A DNA stretch of 64,000 nucleotides. Origin: Flammeovirgaceae bacterium UBA6059. GTDB taxonomy: Bacteria; Bacteroidota; Bacteroidia; Cytophagales; Cyclobacteriaceae. Below are positions 18,664 through 28,351 of the stretch, piece by piece (within the stretch, counting starts at the first letter, position 1; each line of letters starts with the position of its first letter). A program made the position numbers and the translations under genes. The notes under the pieces were generated by a model. The model did no database searches, was not told the origin of the DNA, and saw only the letters and a program-made list of their open reading frames with translations. The DNA lies in contig DIYH01000002.1 in the NCBI GenBank assembly GCA_002435755.1, forward strand, positions 124,001 to 188,000. The letters are read 5' to 3'.

Positions 18664-21462
18664 TTAGTGTGCCTCGAGCCAGTTTTGACCAACACCCATA
18701 CCCACGTCCATTGGTACAGCCAGATCCATCGCGTGTTTCATCAGGTCTTCGACTTTAGTCTTGAGCAAGTCGAGTTCGTCTTTATGCGCTTCGAAAACTA
18801 ATTCATCATGTACCTGCATGATCATGCGTGACTTTAGTTGCTCTTTTTTCATCCATTCATGAATGTTGATCATCGCCACTTTGATCATATCGGCCGCACT
18901 ACCTTGAATTGGTGCGTTTACCGCATTTCGCTCTGCGAAACCGCGGACCGTCTGGTTACGTGAGTTGATGTCACGCAGGTATCGCCTTCTGCCTAGGATC
19001 GTTTCGACATACTGCTTTTCTCGAGCTCCTTCTTTCGCATTGTCCATATAGGTTTTGACTGCTGGGAACTCTTCAAAATACGCTTTGATAATGTCGGATG
19101 CTTCACCTCTTGGAATGCCTAGGTTTTGCGATAGCCCAAAAGCCGAAATCCCATAAATGATACCGAAGTTGACTTCTTTCGCCTTACGTCGCATATTAGG
19201 CTCCACCTCATCAATGGCCACCTTAAAAACTTTAGAAGCCGTAGTGGCGTGAATATCACGGCCTTCTTTGAATGCGGTGATCATGCTCTCATCACCAGAG
19301 AAGGCCGCCATGATGCGCAACTCAATCTGCGAGTAATCAGCCGAAAGCATTACGTATTCATCTGACGTAGGAATGAAAGCTTTTCGGATCTCACGACCTT
19401 TCGCCGTTCGGATAGGGATATTCTGAAGGTTGGGATTGTTAGAGCTCAAACGACCAGTAGCGGCAACCGCCTGACGATAATCCGTGTGAATTCTATTATC
19501 AACTGAACTTACCAGTTTAGGCAATGCATCGACATAAGTTGACTTCAGTTTTTGGTATTCGCGGAATTCAAGGATTTTAGCTGCTATTTCGTGTTCATTA
19601 GCGAGTTTGCTGAGAATATCCTCCCCTGTCGCATACTGCCCGGTCTTGGTTTTTTTGGGATTATCAATGAGTTTCATTTTATCAAAAAGCACTTCACCCA
19701 GCTGTTTTGGTGAAGCAATGTTAAACTCAGTGCCGGCGATTTTATATATCTCTTGTTGTGCAGAAGAAGCCAACTCATTGAGTTCTTTTGACATTTCGGC
19801 AAGGGCATCTTCATTGATAGTCACGCCCGTGTATTCCATATCCGCCAGCACGAACGAAAGTGGCTCCTCCACTTCATGAAGCAGCTTTTCAAGCTTACGT
19901 TCTTTAATCTCCTCTTCAAGTTTATACTTGAGCTGTAAGGTGATATCAGCATCTTCACCAGCGTACTCGACGACTTTCTCAACCTCCACATCACGCATAT
20001 TGCCCTGCTTGGCACCTTTCTTTCCGATGAGGTCTTCAATAGGCATTGGACGGTAGCCCAAATAGTTTTCCGATAGGACATCCATCTTATGAGGTGTCTC
20101 AGGATCGATTAGATAGTGCGCCAGCATGGTATCGAAGATCTTTCCGTTGATGTGCACATCATAGTTGCGCATGATCTGGATATCGTACTTAAGGTTCTGC
20201 CCAATAATAACCACTTCAGGGTTTTCAAGTACCTCCTTAAACTCCTGAGCAATGGATTTGGCTTCCCCGTCATCAGCAGGTGTTGGCACATACCATGCCT
20301 CTCCAACTTTATAGGAAAAAGCCAACCCAACGAGCTTGGCTTCTACTACTTCTAGTCCAGTGGTTTCCGTGTCAAAGCAGTATTCTTTTTGGTGCGCTAG
20401 CGCAGAAATAAGTGTTGCGCGCTTTTCTTTCGTATCGACAAGATGATATTCGTGATCAGTATTCTCAAGCGACTTTATTTCTGCAATACCTGTTGAAGTC
20501 GACTCCTCGTCACTATCACCTCCTGCGAATAACCCTAACTGGCTAGCATCAGCTTTAGACTTAGTCGTCGCGCCGGCCACCTCTTGCTGAAATACTCGAT
20601 TGGCCATGGTGCGAAACTCCAGCTCATCAAACAGCGGCTTTAAAATAGCCTCATCAGGTGCTGAGCATTCAAGGTCTTCCTCAACGAACTCAATAGGCAC
20701 ATCAGTAATTATAGTTGCCAATTTCTTTGAGAAAACGCCCTGCTCACCAAATTCTATCACTTTCTTCTGAAGAGCACCTTTGAGTTGAGCCGAATTGGCC
20801 ACTATGTTCTCAACCGAACCATACTCTTTGAGCAGTTTCACTGCTGTCTTCGCCCCAACACCAGGTATTCCCGGAATATTATCTACAGCATCTCCCTGTA
20901 GTCCAAGAACATCTCGTACCTGATCGACATCTTCAATATCAAACTTGGCCAGTACTTCAGGTATACCCAGCACATCTACGCCATTGCCCATGTAAGCTGG
21001 CTTGTATAGGTAAACATGCTCTTCAACCAGCTGTGCATAATCCTTGTCAGGCGTCATCATAAACACCTCAAATCCTTTCTTGGAAGCGGCTTTAGCGAAC
21101 GTGCCGATGATATCGTCGGCCTCAAATCCATCAAGCTCTAGTGCCGGAATGTTAAAACCCTTGAGCAAGTCCTTGATGATGGGAACAGAGACGCGTATGT
21201 CTTCAGGCTGGGCCTCACGCTGAGCCTTGTACTCCGGAAACTCCACATGACGGAATGTTGGTGCATGGGTGTCAAAAGCTACCGCGATGTGGGTTGGCTT
21301 TTCCTTAGATAGTATCTCTAGAAGTGAGTTGGTAAATCCAAAAACGGCACTGGTATTCATGCCTTTTGAAGTGATTCTGGGATTCTTGCTAAAGGCAAAA
21401 TGGGCACGATAGATCAATGCCATAGCATCCAGCAAAAACAGCTTTTTTTCGGGCTTGCTCAT
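18664..21462 (-). CDS. polA: DNA polymerase I
   Basis: Complete 932-aa family A polymerase for Okazaki fragment processing and repair. The 5'-nuclease domain covers about residues 1-300 (FDTHAPTFRH, FEADDIIGT, GDAVDNIPG). The 3'-5' exonuclease retains its acidic motif FDTETTGLE. The polymerase domain carries motif A DYSQIELRI, motif B RRKAKEVNFGIIYG and motif C QVHDELVFE. All three activities look intact, and the length is normal. It stands between convergent and unrelated neighbours, with about 190 bases of leader upstream. Confidence 0.98.
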   Translation of the reverse strand: MSKPEKKLFLLDAMALIYRAHFAFSKNPRITSKGMNTSAVFGFTNSLLEILSKEKPTHIAVAFDTHAPTFRHVEFPEYKAQREAQPEDIRVSVPIIKDLLKGFNIPALELDGFEADDIIGTFAKAASKKGFEVFMMTPDKDYAQLVEEHVYLYKPAYMGNGVDVLGIPEVLAKFDIEDVDQVRDVLGLQGDAVDNIPGIPGVGAKTAVKLLKEYGSVENIVANSAQLKGALQKKVIEFGEQGVFSKKLATIITDVPIEFVEEDLECSAPDEAILKPLFDELEFRTMANRVFQQEVAGATTKSKADASQLGLFAGGDSDEESTSTGIAEIKSLENTDHEYHLVDTKEKRATLISALAHQKEYCFDTETTGLEVVEAKLVGLAFSYKVGEAWYVPTPADDGEAKSIAQEFKEVLENPEVVIIGQNLKYDIQIMRNYDVHINGKIFDTMLAHYLIDPETPHKMDVLSENYLGYRPMPIEDLIGKKGAKQGNMRDVEVEKVVEYAGEDADITLQLKYKLEEEIKERKLEKLLHEVEEPLSFVLADMEYTGVTINEDALAEMSKELNELASSAQQEIYKIAGTEFNIASPKQLGEVLFDKMKLIDNPKKTKTGQYATGEDILSKLANEHEIAAKILEFREYQKLKSTYVDALPKLVSSVDNRIHTDYRQAVAATGRLSSNNPNLQNIPIRTAKGREIRKAFIPTSDEYVMLSADYSQIELRIMAAFSGDESMITAFKEGRDIHATTASKVFKVAIDEVEPNMRRKAKEVNFGIIYGISAFGLSQNLGIPRGEASDIIKAYFEEFPAVKTYMDNAKEGAREKQYVETILGRRRYLRDINSRNQTVRGFAERNAVNAPIQGSAADMIKVAMINIHEWMKKEQLKSRMIMQVHDELVFEAHKDELDLLKTKVEDLMKHAMDLAVPMDVGMGVGQNWLEAH

Positions 21463-21656
21463 GCTAGTAAAGGTAGAGGAATTGCTCTAAAAGTCTTCTG
21501 ATGAGTGTAGTATGAAATCTAGATGTAAGATGAGAGAGGCTAGTTCAGAATGCTCGAAATCAAGGCTTGCGAAGTTTGAGAAATGAGAGTTTACACTAAG
21601 TAAATGATCATTTAGAAAACTAGCGTAACGAAGAGTTCGAGTATTATGGACAGCTT

Positions 21657-22613
21657 CTATTTAAAAGGTAGGTTCCCCAAGTCTACATTCCCTCCCGTGA
21701 TAATAATGCCCACTTTCTTGCTAGCAAATACACTCTTATGCTTAAGCACTGCGGCAACAGGCACGGCACAAGAAGGCTCAATGATGATTTTCATTCGTTC
21801 CCAGATCATGCGCATGGCATCTACGATTTCTTCTTCGGTAACGGTGTAGATCTCCTTCACATGTTGTTTGATGATTTCAAAATTGCGAACACCTACAGAA
21901 GTCTTTAATCCATCGGCTATGGTGTCGGGATTCTTGACGGGAATCAGTTCACCTTTATTGAATGACTCCCAGGCATCATTGGCATTTTCTGGCTCTGCCA
22001 AGATCATATCCGTACTCGGGCTTAAATAATTCACCGCTAGGGCAGAACCTGCTCCTAAACCTCCACCACCTACTGGTGTCATCATCACATCGAGGTTTGG
22101 CTGATCTTCAATAAACTCTTTGGCAGCTGTCGCTTGGCCAGCAATGATCCCGTAGTTATCAAAAGGATGAACGAAGGTCGCTCCAGTTTCAGAAACTACT
22201 CTATCGCAAGTTTCTTCCCGAGCTTTTTCGTTTGGCTCGCAGAAAATGATTTCAGCTCCATATCCAGCAACCGCCTTCTTTTTTACTTCTGGAGCGTTCT
22301 TTGGCATTACAATGTAGGCTTTAGAACCAGCAAGTTTGGATGCTAGCGCCACCGCTTGTGCATGATTTCCCGAACTGTGTGTGGCAAATCCATTAGTACG
22401 ATCTTCAGGTCGTTGTGACATGATCACGTTGGTCGCACCTCGCATTTTGAAAGCCCCGATCTTTTGAAAGTTCTCACATTTAAAGAAAATCTCGGCTCCA
22501 GTAATGTCGTCGACACTATGGGAGGTCATCACTGGGGTGTTGAGGATATACGGCGAGATACGTTGATGCGCTCTCTTGATATCACTCATGCTGGGTATCT
22601 TCTCTGCACTCAT
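21657..22613 (-). CDS. Threonine/serine dehydratase (PLP fold type II)
   Basis: A 318-aa PLP-dependent dehydratase that deaminates threonine or serine to 2-oxoacids. The Schiff-base lysine is K56 in KIGAFKMRGA, SSGNHAQA binds the substrate carboxylate, and PVGGGGLGAG binds the cofactor phosphate. It lacks the C-terminal ACT-like regulatory domain of biosynthetic IlvA, so it resembles catabolic threonine dehydratase or serine racemase. The chosen ATG at 22613 starts MSAEKIPSMSD. An ATG at 22649 would add a hydrophobic stretch (MLILVLLLTFAV), which would be odd for a cytosolic enzyme; exported forms cannot be fully excluded. Confidence 0.92.
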   Translation of the reverse strand: MSAEKIPSMSDIKRAHQRISPYILNTPVMTSHSVDDITGAEIFFKCENFQKIGAFKMRGATNVIMSQRPEDRTNGFATHSSGNHAQAVALASKLAGSKAYIVMPKNAPEVKKKAVAGYGAEIIFCEPNEKAREETCDRVVSETGATFVHPFDNYGIIAGQATAAKEFIEDQPNLDVMMTPVGGGGLGAGSALAVNYLSPSTDMILAEPENANDAWESFNKGELIPVKNPDTIADGLKTSVGVRNFEIIKQHVKEIYTVTEEEIVDAMRMIWERMKIIIEPSCAVPVAAVLKHKSVFASKKVGIIITGGNVDLGNLPFK

Positions 22614-22690
22614 AACCGCAAATGTTAGTAAAAGGACAAGGATGAGCAATCCTTTTTTGATGACTTCACCATTTGGTAATCTTCGGAGAG

Positions 22691-23020
22691 CTAGTACATG
22701 CCGATATAGACGCCATCATCTCGCACCTCGATCTGATAAACCTCCAAATGCTCACATCTGTTCTGCGCTTCCTGACCATGCTGCAGATTAAACTGATAGT
22801 GATGCAATGGACAGATAATCTCACCAAATGGATTGACTTTACCTTGTGCCAGAGAGGCTCTCATGTGAGGGCATTGATCCGCTACCGCGAATATTTGTTG
22901 ACGGTAGTTGACCAGGCTTACTTTAATGCCATTGATATCGGCACGGCGTATACCGGAAGCCGGAATGGCTTTAGTAGCAGCATCGATGTTATCAAAAAGT
23001 TTATGCCATTCCATATTCAT
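22691..23020 (-). CDS. Rieske [2Fe-2S] protein
   Basis: A 109-aa soluble ferredoxin-type Rieske protein. Cluster ligands are clear: C50-P-H52 and C70-PLH-H73. It has no signal peptide or membrane anchor, so it belongs with the cytosolic ferredoxin components (nitrite reductase small-subunit-like or dioxygenase ferredoxins). No oxygenase or reductase partner is encoded nearby. It lies upstream of the dehydratase gene on the same strand (77 bases apart) and is divergent from a class V aminotransferase. Confidence 0.92.
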   Translation of the reverse strand: MNMEWHKLFDNIDAATKAIPASGIRRADINGIKVSLVNYRQQIFAVADQCPHMRASLAQGKVNPFGEIICPLHHYQFNLQHGQEAQNRCEHLEVYQIEVRDDGVYIGMY

Positions 23021-23130
23021 TCCGGTAGGTAAAAGGATAAAGAACTGACCTGTCCTGTAATTTTCAGGCTAACCAGACCTCTGAAGTCCTTTTTGTGATA
23101 AGTTAGCGATAGTACTTAAACTGTCAAATC

Positions 23131-24276
23131 ATGAAATGTCAGCGCGCTAAATTCATGCTGTCTCGGAAGGTGACTTACCTCAATTGCGCCTATATGTCGC
23201 CGATGATGAAAAAAGTGGAGAAGGCGGGAATGAAAGGGATGAAGATGAAGCGAAAGCCTTATCAGGTGAGCGCCGATGACTTTTTCCACGATACAGAGAC
23301 ACTTCGGTCAATGTACGCAGATATCATCAATTGTCCTGAGCCGAATCGCATCGTGGTAATACCGTCCGTTTCTTATGGCATGGCCAATGTGGCCAACAAC
23401 CTTGATTTGAAAAAAGGTGATAAGATCATTGTACTCGGCGAACAGTTTCCGAGCAATGTCTATCCATGGATGGCAGCTTGCAAGGCAGCAGATGCTACGT
23501 TGGAGATCATTGAGCCTCCTATCGGAAATGACAACCGAGGTGAAGCGTGGAACAACGTGATTCTTGATGCTATTGATGAGCATACAAAACTCGTAGCACT
23601 GGGTCATGTCCATTGGGCAGATGGTACGCTATTCGACTTAAAAGCTATTAGACAAAAGACCAAAGCCTTTGGTGCTTTAATGGTCATTGATGGTACGCAA
23701 TCAGTTGGAGCATTGCCTTTCGATATTCAAGAGTTCGAGCCTGATGCACTTATTTGCGCTGGATATAAATGGCTAATGGGCCCGTACAGCGTTGGTCTGG
23801 CTTACTACGGGCCAGCTTTTAATGATGGGAAACCAGTAGAGGACAACTGGATCAATCGATACGAAAGTGAGAACTTTGCGAACCTGGTCAACTATCAGGA
23901 AAACTATCAACCAGGTGCATTGAGGTATGAAGTCGGCGAGCATAGCAACTTCATACTCGTCCCCATGTTGCTGGAAGCTTTCAAGCAAATCAGAAAATGG
24001 GGCGTAGAAAATATCCAGGAGTACTGTAAAACTTTATCTGCGTCGTATCTTGAGCAGATTCGTGCATTGGGGTACCAAATAGAAGAGGAAGGCTTCCGAA
24101 GTAGCCACCTATATGGTATTAGGTTAGGAGAGAATCATAGCCTTGAACGTTTGCAAAAATCACTCAAGGCTAATCGTATTAGTGTATCTGTTCGCGGTAG
24201 CGCCATACGAATCTCACCTAACGTCTACAATGATGACATAGACTTCAAGCGGCTCGTTCGCGCGCTGGATATCTAG
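23131..24276 (+). CDS. Class V aminotransferase
   Basis: A 381-aa PLP enzyme of the NifS/kynureninase/isopenicillin-epimerase-like group. Key features are VIDGTQSVGA (D187 contacts the pyridine nitrogen) and CAGYKWLMGP with the PLP lysine K213. No active-site cysteine loop typical of NifS is obvious, so cysteine desulfurase activity is not implied. The reaction is unknown. It is divergent from the Rieske gene and ends one base from the converging DUF427 gene. Confidence 0.92.
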   Translation: MKCQRAKFMLSRKVTYLNCAYMSPMMKKVEKAGMKGMKMKRKPYQVSADDFFHDTETLRSMYADIINCPEPNRIVVIPSVSYGMANVANNLDLKKGDKIIVLGEQFPSNVYPWMAACKAADATLEIIEPPIGNDNRGEAWNNVILDAIDEHTKLVALGHVHWADGTLFDLKAIRQKTKAFGALMVIDGTQSVGALPFDIQEFEPDALICAGYKWLMGPYSVGLAYYGPAFNDGKPVEDNWINRYESENFANLVNYQENYQPGALRYEVGEHSNFILVPMLLEAFKQIRKWGVENIQEYCKTLSASYLEQIRALGYQIEEEGFRSSHLYGIRLGENHSLERLQKSLKANRISVSVRGSAIRISPNVYNDDIDFKRLVRALDI

Positions 24277-24277
24277 A

Positions 24278-24559
24278 TTACTTGACTACCTCGACACCTT
24301 TCCAGAATGCGACATAGCCCTTGATATTCTTGGCCAGTTCGCTTGTCTCTGGATAGTACCAGGCAGCATCTTTGTTTTGCGCTCCTTCTACGTCTAGTGT
24401 GTAGTAGCTAGCCGTACCTTTCCAAGGGCAAACAGTATGTGTTGCGGATTCCTGAAAGAGGTCTTTATTGATTGATTGGGGAGGGAAGTAATGATTGCCC
24501 TCAACCACGACAGTGTCTTCACTTTCTGCGAGTACCTGCCCATTCCAAATTGCTTTCAT
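24278..24559 (-). CDS. DUF427 protein
   Basis: A 93-aa single-domain DUF427 protein, with the family signatures MKAIWNGQVLAES, VEGNHYFPP, CPWKGTASYY and DAAWYYPE. The fold is small and beta-rich; the function is not established. A 6-bp inverted repeat, ATTGAT (24561-24566) with ATCAAT (24580-24585), lies immediately upstream of the start codon and could be an operator. Confidence 0.92.
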   Translation of the reverse strand: MKAIWNGQVLAESEDTVVVEGNHYFPPQSINKDLFQESATHTVCPWKGTASYYTLDVEGAQNKDAAWYYPETSELAKNIKGYVAFWKGVEVVK

Positions 24560-24780
24560 AATTGATCGGTTGTTTTCTAATCAATCAGTACAACGATCAT
24601 TTGTTCAAATTGGATCAAAGATTTCGTCAGGCTTATGACATAATCCTTGAATTAGCCAGTAGGGCATGATACTAGTTATTCTCAAGACTCCCAATAGACT
24701 CTGTAAGTGGTGCAAGAACTATGGTCAATTCATTGTTCTGAGCATTTTTGGTAACCATAAAGAGTTGTAGTCGTATTGAT

Positions 24781-24812
24781 TAGTTATATAAATATTAATT
24801 AAATAGTTATAT
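24781..24812 (+). repeat. Direct repeat TAGTTATAT before the second padR
   Basis: TAGTTATAT at 24781-24789 recurs at 24804-24812, with a 23-bp pitch in a very AT-rich leader. The second copy overlaps the ATG at 24811. It is a candidate binding site for the regulator encoded here. It does not resemble the operator of the first padR pair, so the two regulators probably do not cross-regulate. Confidence 0.35.
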
Positions 24813-25134
24813 GTATAATAAAACCCTTGGAGCGCTAGAGGAATTTGTACTCCTCCTCATTTTGGTCATGGATAAAGAAGTTTACAGTGTGACCCTGGCG
24901 GAAGAATATCATTCTCAGGCAGGAAAGTCCATTTCGCTTCCAGCCATGCATACGGTACTTCGACAGTTGGAAAAAAAAGGATATGTAGAAAGTGCGGTAG
25001 GAGGTGCCAGCAGTGTCCGTGGTGGACGAAGTAAACGGATTTACAGCCTCACGACATTGGGCTACCAAATCATTAAAGAAGTGCATCAGGAAAGAAATCG
25101 TCTTTGGAAGTTGGCACCCAACTTCACTGGTTGA
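24811..25134 (+). CDS. PadR-family transcriptional regulator
   Basis: A 107-aa winged-helix regulator of the same subtype as the one at 15808-16149. SLPAMHTVLRQLEKKGYVES is the recognition helix region and VRGGRSKRIYSLT the wing. It begins with a near-identical family pattern (LGALEEFVLLLILVMDKEVYSVTLAEEY). The permease gene follows after 13 bases, forming a regulator-transporter operon. The repeat at 24781-24812 may be its operator. Confidence 0.93.
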   Translation: MYNKTLGALEEFVLLLILVMDKEVYSVTLAEEYHSQAGKSISLPAMHTVLRQLEKKGYVESAVGGASSVRGGRSKRIYSLTTLGYQIIKEVHQERNRLWKLAPNFTG

Positions 25135-25147
25135 TCAATACTCATTC

Positions 25148-27799
25148 ATGAAAAACGATATGCATCAACCTCCTCGATGGATCACGGCTTTCGTCCAGTG
25201 GTATGCTTCGGAACACTACCGTGATGAAGTCATAGGTGATATGCTGGAAGCTTATGACCAGCGAGCGACCCATCAAGGTATCTCAAAAGCCAACTGGCGC
25301 TATTTCCTCGATGCTTTAAGGTATTTCCGACCTTACGTCATTTTCGGCGAGGAGAACCATTCTCAAAACACTATTACTTTTTCAACATCTATGAAATCTA
25401 TCGTAAGTCTCTCATTCAGAAAGTTTAAGAAACAGCCAGGTTATTCTCTGCTCAACCTCGTGGGTTTAGCCATGGGACTTGGTTGTTCGTATCTCCTTTT
25501 TCTTTATGTCGCACAAGAAACGTCTTTTGACAGGTTTGAAGGGCATGAAAATGTCTACCGGTTAGGCACTACCTACAAGATCGGAGGTAATATCGACCAT
25601 TTCAGCAATGCACCAAGACCTGTAGGGCCCACCCTTTCACGTGACTTTTCGCACATTCTATCTCAAACACGGGTCGCCGGAGTGAATGGCCTATACACGC
25701 ACCAGGCATACTTTGAGTATGATCAAAGACAGGTGACGAGCAACCAAGTTTTTTATGTTGACTCTACCTTCTTTGATGTTTTCCCTTATCAATTAAAAGC
25801 TGGTAGTTCGCCTACGCCACTACATCAACCCAAATCGATAGTACTAAGTGAGACACTTGCCACTAGAATATTTGGTAATGCTAATGCAGTTGGGAAAACA
25901 CTCGAATTAGATGGTACGACAAGACTTAATGTTACAGGCATTTTCACACAACCTGATTTTCATACACACTTACCGATAGAGGCGGTCACTTCTTGGGACA
26001 TTGGTGCGCGTGAAGGAGAAAATGAGCAGTGGGCAGGATGGCATGTTTACACCTATCTCAAGTTTGATCAACCTCAAACCAAGGAGGCATTTAAAGGCAC
26101 CTATGAAATCATGTCTTCAAAGTACATGAAGGGTGCCATGGAGAGAATAGAGGCAGAAATGGATCCCATCTTGCAACCCATCTCAAGCATTCACCTGAAC
26201 TCCAGCTTACAATGGGAAGCTTATCCCAATAGCCAATGGCAAAACGTCTACATCTTCATTCTGATAGGCTCCTTTCTTTTGCTCACTGCACTCATCAATT
26301 ATATCAATTTAGCCACGGCTCGTTCAGGGCTTAGAGCCAAAGAAATAGGGATCAAAAAAGTAATGGGTAGTACCAGAAAGGAATTGCTGGTATCTATTAT
26401 GCTGGAATCGATACTCACAGTGCTTGTAGCTGCCGCAGTTGGACTAGTGCTTATAGTATCGATACTATCTCCTTTTAATGAATTGGCTAACGTCAATTTC
26501 AATTTGCTAGACCTATTCTCTATTACCAATCTGGTTGTCTATTTAGGTATTACAATCCTCATTGGCTTATTAGCCGGATCATATCCTGCAATTCAGTTAT
26601 CTGGTCTCTCTGGGGCAAAAATCTTAAGAGGAAGCTTTCAGACATCTAATCGCGGAGTGCTCTTGAGAAAAGCGCTAGTAGTTACACAGTTTTTAGTTTC
26701 CATTGCTCTCATCGCAGGCACCACTGTCGTCATGCGACAAATAAACTTTGTAGAAAGTCAAGACCTGGGGTTTGATAAAAATAACTTGATGGTCATTGAG
26801 CTTCCTGCACAAGAGAACACTTCAGGTATCGAGAGCTTTGCCAGGGGACTTTCTTCCCATTCAGGAGTCGCTAGTGCGGCTTTATCAAGATCTGTGCCCG
26901 GTATAGAACTAAATCTCAGTTTCTTTTCCATACCAGATGCAGACGGTAACTATTACCAGCAGGGCGTTGAATTCATGGAAGTAGACCCTCATTTCATGGA
27001 CGTGACGTCAATGAAGGTTACGCAAGGAAGAAACTTTATTACAGGTTCTGAAAAAGATCGAAACGCCAGTGTACTGCTCAACGAAACAGCTGCGCAACAA
27101 TATGGATGGGAAGGTGAAGCACTTGGTAAAAAGATCGGTTGGGGTACAGACTCTTTGGGCAACCGCATCCTTTTTGAGGTGATTGGAGTGGTCAAGGACT
27201 TTCACATCGGTTCTTTTCACAGTGCCATTCAGCCTATTGCTATCTTCAATACGTTTAGAACGCCGAGCCACTTGTTGGTCCGGCTTCAAGGATCCGATAT
27301 CCGATCTTCCATCGACCACATTGCTACACAGTGGCAGGAGTATGACAGCCAGAATCCGCTGCAATACACATTTCTAGACCAGAACTATCAAAAGATGTAT
27401 GAGGCCGAGCAAAACATATTTACCCTCCTTAAGGTCATTTCGTTAATCACACTGTTGCTGAGCGGATTTGGTTTGTTGGGGTTAGTTGCTTTTTCGTTGC
27501 AAGTCCGAAAAAGGGAAATAAGCATTCGTCGTGTGCTGGGGTCTTCGCCTCTTCAAGTCAATACCCTACTGGGAAAAGAGTATCTCAGTATGTTGAGCAT
27601 CGCATTTATAGCTGGAAGCAGCATTTCATTTTACTTCCTCCAAGGTTGGCTGGATAACTTCCATTACCGGATTTCACTCCAAGGGTGGGAGTTTGCACTC
27701 GCGTTATTATTAGTTCTACTGCTCGTTGCAACGCTCTTGTTCCTAGTGACAAGGAAAACGATTAATCAGAACCCCGGGCATGTGCTGAGGAGTGAGTAG
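25148..27799 (+). CDS. FtsX/MacB-type ABC permease with N-terminal prefix
   Basis: An 883-aa permease paralogous in layout to 13212-15806. It has a soluble prefix (PPRWITAFVQWYASEHYRDEVIGD), then two MacB/FtsX units with hallmark motifs GIKKVMGSTRKEL and SIRRVLGSSPLQV. The first helix lies at LVGLAMGLGCSYLLFLY, and large periplasmic regions follow each first helix. The start is the ATG at 25148; an upstream in-frame start would run through padR. No ATPase gene is adjacent. It probably exports a peptide, lipid or toxic compound together with a shared ATPase, with PadR adjusting its level. Confidence 0.9.
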   Translation: MKNDMHQPPRWITAFVQWYASEHYRDEVIGDMLEAYDQRATHQGISKANWRYFLDALRYFRPYVIFGEENHSQNTITFSTSMKSIVSLSFRKFKKQPGYSLLNLVGLAMGLGCSYLLFLYVAQETSFDRFEGHENVYRLGTTYKIGGNIDHFSNAPRPVGPTLSRDFSHILSQTRVAGVNGLYTHQAYFEYDQRQVTSNQVFYVDSTFFDVFPYQLKAGSSPTPLHQPKSIVLSETLATRIFGNANAVGKTLELDGTTRLNVTGIFTQPDFHTHLPIEAVTSWDIGAREGENEQWAGWHVYTYLKFDQPQTKEAFKGTYEIMSSKYMKGAMERIEAEMDPILQPISSIHLNSSLQWEAYPNSQWQNVYIFILIGSFLLLTALINYINLATARSGLRAKEIGIKKVMGSTRKELLVSIMLESILTVLVAAAVGLVLIVSILSPFNELANVNFNLLDLFSITNLVVYLGITILIGLLAGSYPAIQLSGLSGAKILRGSFQTSNRGVLLRKALVVTQFLVSIALIAGTTVVMRQINFVESQDLGFDKNNLMVIELPAQENTSGIESFARGLSSHSGVASAALSRSVPGIELNLSFFSIPDADGNYYQQGVEFMEVDPHFMDVTSMKVTQGRNFITGSEKDRNASVLLNETAAQQYGWEGEALGKKIGWGTDSLGNRILFEVIGVVKDFHIGSFHSAIQPIAIFNTFRTPSHLLVRLQGSDIRSSIDHIATQWQEYDSQNPLQYTFLDQNYQKMYEAEQNIFTLLKVISLITLLLSGFGLLGLVAFSLQVRKREISIRRVLGSSPLQVNTLLGKEYLSMLSIAFIAGSSISFYFLQGWLDNFHYRISLQGWEFALALLLVLLLVATLLFLVTRKTINQNPGHVLRSE

Positions 27800-27865
27800 A
27801 AAGAGGATTGAGAGATTATAGCCTGCTGTTTTAAGAGTTTTACTTCTACGGAGCTACCGCAATAG

Positions 27866-28351
27866 TTAAAAGCTACTTTGGCGCATTTTGTCTAGTAGAG
27901 TCTGTTGATCCAAGACTTCTGTGAAGTCTTCATAGGGGATTCCTTTTTCAAGCAGAAACTCCGTAGTGAGTTTCTTCACAGCATCATGAAGCTCTTCTGG
28001 CTGATAGGGTTTCTCGAGGTATTGATCAATGTTGGCCTTGTTGATAGCGGTGATGGTATCCTGATGAGTGGCCAAGCCAGTCAATAGCATCTTCTTGGTT
28101 CCTTTAAACCTTTCATCGTCATTGACTTCAATCAAAAAATCTACACCAGTCTTTCCCGGCATGACATGGTCAGATATGATAAGGCCGATCATCTCGCCAT
28201 TACTGTCGAACTCGTCCAATAGTTCCCAGGCTTCATCTGCTGATTCGCATTCTTCGATCGTGTAATACTCCTCAAAAAGTTCAAGGTCAGTCATCAAAGA
28301 GGACAAGACCGTACGCTGGTCGTCGACACAGATTATGTTAATCTTTTCCAT
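27866..28351 (-). CDS. Single-domain-like response regulator
   Basis: A 161-aa receiver protein with no DNA-binding output. Acidic residues D10-D11, phospho-acceptor D61 in LIISDHVMPG and K114 in YLEKPYQP are all present. The short C-terminal tail (about 35 residues) is helical with no known domain. I chose the ATG at 28351 (MEKINIICVDD), which overlaps the upstream kinase gene by 14 bases. It is the last gene of the transporter-kinase-receiver operon and the likely phosphorylation partner of that kinase, acting by protein contact or phospho-relay. Confidence 0.9.
   Translation of the reverse strand: MEKINIICVDDQRTVLSSLMTDLELFEEYYTIEECESADEAWELLDEFDSNGEMIGLIISDHVMPGKTGVDFLIEVNDDERFKGTKKMLLTGLATHQDTITAINKANIDQYLEKPYQPEELHDAVKKLTTEFLLEKGIPYEDFTEVLDQQTLLDKMRQSSF

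Noticed and set aside
21463..21656. Gap upstream of polA as a possible RNA gene
   Set aside because: No cloverleaf or strong stem was found by eye.
24666..24770. 34-codon frame with a CKWC motif upstream of the second padR
   Set aside because: No start signal, no promoter and no composition typical of a small protein. It is probably chance.
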